A stretch of DNA of 64,000 bases, taken from assembly GCA_902762955.1 (NCBI GenBank), contig CACWQH010000002.1, positions 78,934 to 142,933 of the forward strand, in the 5' to 3' direction. Source of the stretch: an uncultured Lachnospiraceae bacterium. GTDB taxonomy: Bacteria > Bacillota > Clostridia > Lachnospirales > Lachnospiraceae. The position numbers and the translations under genes are program-made. Of the stretch, positions 57,786-64,000 are shown one piece after another. The notes below the pieces were generated by a model that had not been told where the DNA came from, made no database searches, and was given only the letters and a program-made list of their open reading frames with translations. How positions within the stretch are numbered: position 1 is the first letter of the stretch; the number at the start of each line of letters is the position of its first letter.

Positions 57786-58673
57786 ATGTCTAAAATACTT
57801 GTTATACTTACCGGCGGCACCATAGGTTCATCCGTAGAAAACAATCTTATATCTGTTGCTTCCGACTCAAAAAAATATAAGATTATCGAATTATACAAAG
57901 AAAAGAATCCGTATTTATCAAAAGATATAATCTTTGAAACCTGCGAGCCGTATACCATATTAAGCGAGAATCTTAGCGGAAAATACATCAATAAACTTAT
58001 TAGCTGTATAAATGAAAATGTTAAAAAAAGCTACGACGGAATTATAATTACTCACGGAACCGATACGCTCCAATACACTGCCGCTGCTTTGGGAATTATT
58101 TTTAAATCTGTAAATATCCCTGTTATACTCGTATCAAGCAATTATATCCTAGAAGACAAACGCGCAAACGGTCTTGATAATTTTTCGCTTGCAGTAAAAT
58201 ATATCAGGGATAAATGTACACCCGGTATCTATGTTTCGTATGATGGCAGTGTGACAGGCGGACTTACTCTGCTGCCACATATGGCATATTCTGACAAACT
58301 TTACCGGATTGATAATCCGGATATAGATTTTGACTTCATTGATATCGACGGTACTAAAAACACTCTGTCAGATATTTCACCTGTATTATATCTAAAGTCA
58401 GTGCCGGGACAGTTTTATCCAGATTTGGAAATCACACATCCCAAAGCAATTCTTTTTGAAACCTACCACTCCGGGACACTTTGTACCGACAGCGAAGCTT
58501 TTCAAAATTTTTGCAAAAGTGCTGATTCATTAGGGATACCGGTTTATGTTGTCGGGGTAGAAGAAAGGATCCAATACGAAAGCACCTCTGCCTACGAAGA
58601 GCTTCATCTTAAAGTACTTGGCAAAATTTCTCCTGTAACAGCCTATATGATACTCTGGATTAAATACAGTTAA
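57786..58673 (+). CDS. Asparaginase-like protein (divergent)
   Basis: 295 residues with the asparaginase/glutaminase fold: TGGTIGS at 9-15 with candidate nucleophile T12, and IITHGTDTLQYTAAAL at about 88-103 with the second threonine-aspartate pair. The later region that normally reads SDGxxNL here reads ANGLDNF, and the C-terminal ETYHSGT and GVEER look normal. Cytosolic (no signal peptide). AAGGAG upstream. Likely an L-asparaginase homologue, with activity less certain because of the altered region. Confidence 0.85.
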   Translation: MSKILVILTGGTIGSSVENNLISVASDSKKYKIIELYKEKNPYLSKDIIFETCEPYTILSENLSGKYINKLISCINENVKKSYDGIIITHGTDTLQYTAAALGIIFKSVNIPVILVSSNYILEDKRANGLDNFSLAVKYIRDKCTPGIYVSYDGSVTGGLTLLPHMAYSDKLYRIDNPDIDFDFIDIDGTKNTLSDISPVLYLKSVPGQFYPDLEITHPKAILFETYHSGTLCTDSEAFQNFCKSADSLGIPVYVVGVEERIQYESTSAYEELHLKVLGKISPVTAYMILWIKYS

Positions 58674-58721
58674 TCAATCTACTACCGATGATTTATATAA
58701 AATATGATGTATATCAATCAA

Positions 58722-58749
58722 AAAAGGAGCGTAAAATTACGCTCCTTTT
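58722..58749. terminator. Bidirectional terminator between asparaginase-like gene and plsC
   Basis: AAAAGGAGCGTAA (58722-58734) / TTACGCTCCTTTT (58737-58749), very short loop. It overlaps the plsC stop (58737) and ends both converging genes. Confidence 0.85.
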
Positions 58750-59516
58750 GCTTCGCATTTATTACATTTCTTTTGTCTAAGCTGCTTCTTAAACTCGCCG
58801 CTTTTTATGTCATTAATTCTTTGTTGTATAAGTCCCTGTACCATGTCACTTATTTCTTTTTTCTTCATGTGACCGTATTCTTCATAGTAAATCGGTTCCA
58901 GAAAATGTACCTGAGTGGTAACAGGTCTTATAGTATTGATATCCATTGATTTCCATGAATCATATAAAGCAACCGGAATAATCGGTGCCTTTGATTTTAA
59001 TGAGCATGAAAAACATCCATGCTTAAATTCCTGAAGAGTATTTCTGTTATTGGTGTAACCACCTTCAGGGAAGATAAGATATCTTCTTCCGTTTGCAACC
59101 TCATCCGCAATCTCATTTAAAACCTTTATCTGCTGTCTCGGATTGTCAAATTCAATCGTCTGGGCACGAAGCAGTCCGCATATCTGTCTTGCCAAAAGTC
59201 TGTCCGCTGACTTTGCCTCCCACAATACTGCACAGGTCGGCTTGTGCTTGATAAGTATACCCAACGCATCGTATTTGCCCTGATGATTTGAGTACATTAT
59301 ATAGCCTCCCTCTTTAGGAAGGTTCTCTACTCCATAGCACTTCGTCCTTGTCATAGCCTTAAGCTTCATATGGCGCATTATTTTAATGGCGCGTCTGTAG
59401 CACACTTCCTCCGAATATTTTTCCGGATGCCTGATCATATAATTTGACTTCGGGATACTTCCAAAGCCGTATATCAGGCTTGTCGCTACCACAAACTTAA
59501 ATTTCATCTGTTTCAT
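58737..59516 (-). CDS. plsC: 1-acyl-sn-glycerol-3-phosphate acyltransferase
   Basis: Makes phosphatidic acid from lysophosphatidic acid. 259 residues. HX4D motif in NHQGKYD, acceptor motif FPEGGYT, and the terminal cysteine/lysine-rich CNKCEAKGA is odd. Membrane-associated by an N-terminal hydrophobic segment. Confidence 0.95.
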   Translation of the reverse strand: MKQMKFKFVVATSLIYGFGSIPKSNYMIRHPEKYSEEVCYRRAIKIMRHMKLKAMTRTKCYGVENLPKEGGYIMYSNHQGKYDALGILIKHKPTCAVLWEAKSADRLLARQICGLLRAQTIEFDNPRQQIKVLNEIADEVANGRRYLIFPEGGYTNNRNTLQEFKHGCFSCSLKSKAPIIPVALYDSWKSMDINTIRPVTTQVHFLEPIYYEEYGHMKKKEISDMVQGLIQQRINDIKSGEFKKQLRQKKCNKCEAKGA

Positions 59517-59545
59517 AATATCACCATCTGTCCTGTTCTAAAACT

Positions 59546-60487
59546 TCATAACATTTTCTTTCTTTTCAATGCCCACAATACAATAATACATATAAGAACA
59601 ATAATTCCGCAAATTATATAAAAGCCATACGGTGTCTGCGAAAGCGGCATCCACCTGCCCGCAACGTTCATGCCGTATATACCGGAAATTATCGTCGGTA
59701 TAGCCATTACAATCGTTATGGCTGCCAGATATTTCATAATGTTATTGAGTCGGTTATCAATAACTGTCGACATAAGCTCTCTGGTACCTTTTATGATATC
59801 ACGATAAATCTGAGTCATCTCTATAGCCTGCAGATTTTCGACAATTACATCATCCAAAAGCTCCTGATCCTCCGGGAACTTTTTTATGCCGCTGTATCTG
59901 GTAAGTCTGTCCACAATCATACGATTCGCACGAAGAGACGTGTCGAAATACACAAGGTTTGACTCGAGCTCGTGAAGGATTATGATATCAGAGTCTTCAG
60001 TTGCACCACCCATTTTTTCTTCCATTTCAAGTCGTTTCCTGTCAATTATCCTAAGATAGGACTGATAGAGCATGCTGGTACGATAAAGAATCTGATAAGT
60101 AAATCTCACCTTTTTCTTGGTTGTAAAATCCTTAAGCTTATTGATGATAAAATGCTTTAAGACCGGTGTCTCCACAGAGCATATGGTAATAATCGAATCA
60201 TCCGTCCATATAATTCCAAGAGGTATGGTTGTATACGCCTCCTGATTGTGACGAATCTCAACCGTCGGAATATCAAAGATTATAAGAACATAATTGTCAT
60301 TGATATCGACACGAGATGATTCCTCTTCATCAAGAGCCGCCCTGATATCCGGTAAATCTATACCATAGCGTTCAGAAATTTCGATACTTTCTTCCTGTGT
60401 GGGGGCTGTCAGATTAATCCACATTCCATTTTCATAATCTTCAATTTCTCTAAATACACCATCATCAGTTATATACCTGCTAATCAT
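59546..60487 (-). CDS. corA: CorA-family magnesium/cobalt transporter
   Basis: 313 residues. Long cytosolic helical funnel domain, then two C-terminal helices (about 248-270 and 283-305) with the selectivity motif YGMNVAGRW. Pentameric divalent-cation channel. Confidence 0.94.
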   Translation of the reverse strand: MISRYITDDGVFREIEDYENGMWINLTAPTQEESIEISERYGIDLPDIRAALDEEESSRVDINDNYVLIIFDIPTVEIRHNQEAYTTIPLGIIWTDDSIITICSVETPVLKHFIINKLKDFTTKKKVRFTYQILYRTSMLYQSYLRIIDRKRLEMEEKMGGATEDSDIIILHELESNLVYFDTSLRANRMIVDRLTRYSGIKKFPEDQELLDDVIVENLQAIEMTQIYRDIIKGTRELMSTVIDNRLNNIMKYLAAITIVMAIPTIISGIYGMNVAGRWMPLSQTPYGFYIICGIIVLICIIVLWALKRKKML

Positions 60488-60616
60488 GGCCGTAACCCCC
60501 GTCTTAGTTTAATAAATTTAGTTATTCTGACACTCCGTATCAGTCAGATAACCCTAAATTATAGGATAACATAAGTTTTATTAAATTGTACACACTTTTT
60601 TTCATGGTATTTTTTA

Positions 60617-63301
60617 TTATTTTATGCCAACAACCTTATAATCCTGGTCTTCTACAGCCTTCTTTAATACATCATCAGACACTTCCTTTGAAAATGTAAC
60701 GACTGCCTCATTTTTCTCGTGGCTCGGAACTGCCTCTGTTACCCCATCAATTGCTTCAAGAGCCTTTTTAACTCTTGCCTCACAATGTGTACACATCATT
60801 CCTTCAATAGACATTATTTTCTGCATTTTTTTGTCCTCCATACCTAATTCTTCTGATTTATATTTTATCTTCTTAAGATTAAGTCTAAGTGCATTCGTTA
60901 CCACACATACACTTGACATACTCATAGCCGCAGCGCCAAACATCGGATTAAGAAGCCATCCAAATATAGGATACCACACACCCGCAGCAAGTGGAATACC
61001 AATTACATTATAAATAAATGCCCAAAAAAGATTTTCATGTATATTCTTTATGGTCGCCTTGCTGAGTCTTACCGCCGCTGCGACGTCACTTAATTCATTT
61101 TTCATCAAAACCACATCTGCCGAATCAATTGCTATATCTGTTCCGGAACCGATTGCGATGCCCACATCCGCCTGTGTAAGTGCAGGTGCATCATTTATAC
61201 CGTCGCCAACCATAATAACCTTCTTACCCTGATTGATATAGTCTGTGACAACCTTAGCCTTGCTTTCCGGCATAACCTCTGAAATGATTTCATCAACTCC
61301 TGCCTTTTTGCCGATTGCATCAGCCGTCTTCTTGTTGTCTCCGGTAACCATAACGACAGTTTTTCCCATAGACTTTAATTCATTTATAGCGGATATGCTG
61401 TCATCTTTTAAAACATCTGCAACTGCAATTATCCCAAGCAGCTTATCCCCTTCGCAAAACAGCATCGGAGTTTTACCCTCAGAAGAAAGTTCATCTAACT
61501 TTTTGATGACATCATTACTTAACTTTATCTTGTCCGATATATATCTGCGATTTCCGGCGTATATATCTTTCCCGGCTATTTTGCCACTTAGTCCGTTGCC
61601 TGCGTGGTTTTCAAATTCTTCAATCTCTATATCATTTAAAACAAATGTCCCTTGATTAGATTTTAAGCCGCCTTTTGAAGCTTCATTTGAATCTGCCTTT
61701 TTATCTGCTTTAGAATCGTCCGGATTCTCGCAAAAAGAAACTATCGCTTTAGCAAGCGGATGCTCACTCTTTTTCTCTAAGGCATAGGCCTTTTCTATGA
61801 GTAATCTCTTATCATCATTTATATAGCCACCACTTTTATCAATACTTTTATCAATTATTTTATTATTATAACTATCGCTTCCTGCTATTTCAGTCTTTCC
61901 TGTTAATTCAGATAATGAAATCACATCCGTTACAACCGGCATACCCTTAGTTATGGTTCCTGTCTTGTCAAGAAGTATCACATCCGCCTTACCGGCATTT
62001 TCAAGTGCAGTTGCATTTTTAAATAAGATGCCGTTTTTAGCTCCCAGACCACTTCCGACCATTATTGCAACAGGTGTAGCGAGTCCGAGTGCACAAGGGC
62101 AGCTTATAACCAACACCGAAACTGCTCTTGCCAGTGAAAAACCAACTTCGTATCCGGCTATAGTCCAGACTATATATGTTATAAGCGCGATGCCTATAAC
62201 TATCGGTACAAATACTCCCGAAACCTTATCTGCTATCTTGGCAATCGGTGCTTTGGTAGCTGCTGCATCACTGACCATCCTTATTATCTGGGACAGGGTT
62301 GTATCCTCACCAACTTTTTTTGCCTCGCATGTTACAAAACCTGAAAGGTTGATCGTCGCGGTCTTAACCTCATTTCCAACCTCTTTATCAACCGGTATAC
62401 TCTCGCCGGTTAAGGCACTTTCGTCTATACTTGTACTGCCCGATACAATCCTTCCATCAACCGGAATTCTCTCACCCGGTCTTACGACAAATGTATCTCC
62501 TACCATTACCTCACCCGCAGAAATCGTTACCTCTTTGCCGTCTCGTAAAACCGTCGCAGTATCCGGCGCAAGCTTCATAAGACCTTTTATGGCATCCGTA
62601 GTTCTTCCCTTCGAGTATGCTTCAAGCATTTTTCCAAGTGTAATAAGCACCAGTATCATCGCCGCAGACTCAAAATAAAGCTCATCCATATAATGCTCTA
62701 CAGCCGCCATATCGTTATTCATACTTGCATCAGTCATGGCAAAAAGCGCACACACACTGTATATAAATGAAGCTCCGGAGCCGAGTGCCACAAGGCTGTC
62801 CATATTGGGTGCAAGATGTCTGAAGCCTTTAAATCCACTTATAAAAAACTTCTGATTGATAACCATTATAATAACTGCCAAAAGAAGCTGTATAAGTCCC
62901 ATAGCCACATGGTTTCCATCAAAAAATGCCGGCAGTGGAAATCCAAACATCATATGTCCCATCGAAAAATACATGAGCACAATTAAAAAAACAAGCGAGA
63001 TAAAGAATCTCTTTCTTATATTCTTAAATTCTATGTTTTCGTTAGCTTTATTGTTTGAATTTACAGAAGTATTTGTATTTTTACCATTAGCATCACCGGC
63101 ATCATCCTTTAAACCGGCACCATAACCTGCATCCTCTACGGCTCTTATAACAGTATCGGCACTTACATCGCCCTCAACCGTCATGGAATTGGTTAATAGA
63201 TTTACTGCAACTGAGTCAACACCTTCTACCTTGGAAACAGCCTTTTCAACTCTTGCGCTGCACGCTGCACAGCTCATACCGGTCACATTATAACGTTGCA
63301 T
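60617..63301 (-). CDS. copA: Copper-exporting P-type ATPase with two metal-binding domains
   Basis: 894 residues. N-terminal HMA domain with CAAC 11-14, eight helices, CPC motif 401-403, catalytic D445 in DKTGT, SEHP 512-515, and a C-terminal second HMA domain ([10 protein letters not shown]) joined by a charged linker, resembling a fused CopZ chaperone. Asparagine-rich (74-88) and lysine/aspartate-rich (528-545) stretches are insertions. Cu+ export is the expected role. A GTTAG-N6-CTAAC repeat overlies its promoter. Confidence 0.94.
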   Translation of the reverse strand: MQRYNVTGMSCAACSARVEKAVSKVEGVDSVAVNLLTNSMTVEGDVSADTVIRAVEDAGYGAGLKDDAGDANGKNTNTSVNSNNKANENIEFKNIRKRFFISLVFLIVLMYFSMGHMMFGFPLPAFFDGNHVAMGLIQLLLAVIIMVINQKFFISGFKGFRHLAPNMDSLVALGSGASFIYSVCALFAMTDASMNNDMAAVEHYMDELYFESAAMILVLITLGKMLEAYSKGRTTDAIKGLMKLAPDTATVLRDGKEVTISAGEVMVGDTFVVRPGERIPVDGRIVSGSTSIDESALTGESIPVDKEVGNEVKTATINLSGFVTCEAKKVGEDTTLSQIIRMVSDAAATKAPIAKIADKVSGVFVPIVIGIALITYIVWTIAGYEVGFSLARAVSVLVISCPCALGLATPVAIMVGSGLGAKNGILFKNATALENAGKADVILLDKTGTITKGMPVVTDVISLSELTGKTEIAGSDSYNNKIIDKSIDKSGGYINDDKRLLIEKAYALEKKSEHPLAKAIVSFCENPDDSKADKKADSNEASKGGLKSNQGTFVLNDIEIEEFENHAGNGLSGKIAGKDIYAGNRRYISDKIKLSNDVIKKLDELSSEGKTPMLFCEGDKLLGIIAVADVLKDDSISAINELKSMGKTVVMVTGDNKKTADAIGKKAGVDEIISEVMPESKAKVVTDYINQGKKVIMVGDGINDAPALTQADVGIAIGSGTDIAIDSADVVLMKNELSDVAAAVRLSKATIKNIHENLFWAFIYNVIGIPLAAGVWYPIFGWLLNPMFGAAAMSMSSVCVVTNALRLNLKKIKYKSEELGMEDKKMQKIMSIEGMMCTHCEARVKKALEAIDGVTEAVPSHEKNEAVVTFSKEVSDDVLKKAVEDQDYKVVGIK

Positions 63302-63649
63302 TATATCATCTCCTGATAGTTTTATCTTGTAATGATTATTATTTTTTAAATTCTGATTTATATTATCATTTGAATTATTTCTTGATTATATAAGATGTTA
63401 GCACAATCTAACTTTTTATGCAAATTAAAAAAATCTATTATAACGAATTTTTATAACAAAATTTTCTGATTAAATTAGTCTTAATGAAATAATCTTCGAA
63501 TTGCAACTTGTTTGTTTTATCAGTAAATCTTTATTAAATACTTTCATACTATATGTGATTTTTTATAATGATTTGATTTTGAATGATAATTGTTGATTAT
63601 CAGTTAAAAAATAGTTAGTTGCGAAAAAAGAAAAAAAGGAATTACTAAT
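63302..63649. other. AT-rich divergent intergenic region
   Basis: About 350 nt between copA and the P-loop gene. Holds the copA promoter area (TATAAT on the minus strand at 63390-63385) and a TATAAT at 63564-63569 with a weak -35 for the plus-strand gene. No gene seen. Confidence 0.5.
63397..63412. promoter_or_regulatory. Palindrome at copA promoter, candidate operator
   Basis: GTTAG (63397-63401), 6 nt, CTAAC (63408-63412), about 17 nt upstream of the copA -10 hexamer, so it covers the -35 area. No TACANNTGTA CopY box is seen. The regulator is unknown. Confidence 0.4.
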
Positions 63650-63988
63650 ATGTTGAAATACACCGATAGGCATGAAATTTCGCAAATAGAAAGGATGTTT
63701 CGTCATTCATGTGTGACAAATAGCGCATATTATGAAATATCTGGAAAAAGTGGTAGTGGAAAAACAGAATTGATCAAAAAAACAGTAGATAGGATATGTC
63801 AAGCTGATTCCTTTATTGTTTATATTGATGTGATAAACGATGAGTATATTTCCACCTCGTTTTATTTATCGATTCTCGAAAATGTGTATATGCCAATAAC
63901 GCATCTTTCCGTTAAGAGGACCGTATGTCATGTTGCCATCATCGTCATACTCTATCTTCTCACCGTTATAGGTTATCATGCGGTTTGA
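63650..63988 (+). pseudogene. P-loop ATPase gene fragment, 3' part replaced
   Basis: The frame begins MLKYTDRHEISQIERMF with AAAGGAA upstream and has a Walker A GKSGSGKT at 32-39, as in short NTPases of phage-defence or transposition type. From about 63902 the frame reads the opposite strand of an Rhs gene (antisense), up to a stop at 63986-63988; those last 28 or so residues are not a natural continuation. So the gene is a 5' fragment of about 85 codons. Full-length function cannot be known. Confidence 0.7.
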
Positions 63989-64000
63989 AGAATCATAGGT
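63866..64000 (-). pseudogene. Rhs/YD-repeat gene fragment
   Basis: The minus strand at the right edge translates TYDSSNRMITYNG, then YDDDGNMTYGPLNGK, a classic YD-repeat segment of a clostridial Rhs protein. After GPLNGKM (63902-63904) the reading continues RYWHIHIFENR and stops at 63866-63868, with no Rhs resemblance. So the Rhs gene is cut off by the junction with the P-loop fragment; the rest is beyond the window. Confidence 0.75.

Overview
The window looks like a chromosome segment of a low-GC, anaerobic Firmicute of the Lachnospiraceae (Butyrivibrio, Pseudobutyrivibrio or Roseburia-like). Reasons: strong AGGAGG-type ribosome binding sites, TTGACA/TATAAT-type promoters with 17-bp spacers, the clostridial S10-spc-alpha ribosomal order running into ecfA-ecfT-truA, a sporulation/division locus (spoVT-hup-rqcP-yabP-yabQ-divIC-spoIIE-tilS-hpt-ftsH), and glycan-degrading genes. 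Genus is inferred from gene content only. I see no rRNA, tRNA or CRISPR array.

Layout. 1-6966 (minus): a galactoside-use cluster of TetR regulator, GH2 beta-glycosidase, GPH sugar symporter with a large extracellular insertion, and GH36 alpha-galactosidase (cut by the left edge). Two identical-architecture inverted repeats upstream of tetR look like its operators. 7245-10004: a lipoprotein, then a minus-strand operon (PRTase-like, DprA/SLOG-like, MIF-like tautomerase) whose promoter carries a LexA/SOS box, then an unknown membrane protein. 10093-29664 (minus): truA, ecfT, a fused double-ATPase ecfA, and the whole rpsJ-to-rplQ superoperon, with structured leaders before rpsJ and before rpsM. 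30023-42462 (minus): membrane protein, fba, uvrB-orf-uvrA (with an SOS box upstream), a dnaA with no dnaN beside it, a GH13 glycosidase and a diguanylate cyclase.

42600-45290 is an accessory cassette bounded by a 35-nt exact direct repeat. Its main feature is at 42866-43692: promoter, two 33-nt tandem RNA repeats that each fold as an H-type pseudoknot with four compensatory base-pair changes between them, an intrinsic terminator, a ribosome binding site, and a 216-aa protein. This is the architecture of a type III (ToxIN-like) toxin-antitoxin system, and the protein does not look like classical ToxN. An M48 membrane protease and a divergent Xre-type regulator share the cassette.

45446-56173 (minus) is the conserved ftsH-to-spoVT locus plus a clostripain-family lipoprotein. 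56197-63301 carries an SNF transporter, an asparaginase-like protein, plsC, corA and a copper ATPase. At the right edge (63650-64000) a P-loop gene fragment runs head-on into a fragment of an Rhs/YD-repeat gene, so a rearrangement junction lies near 63900.
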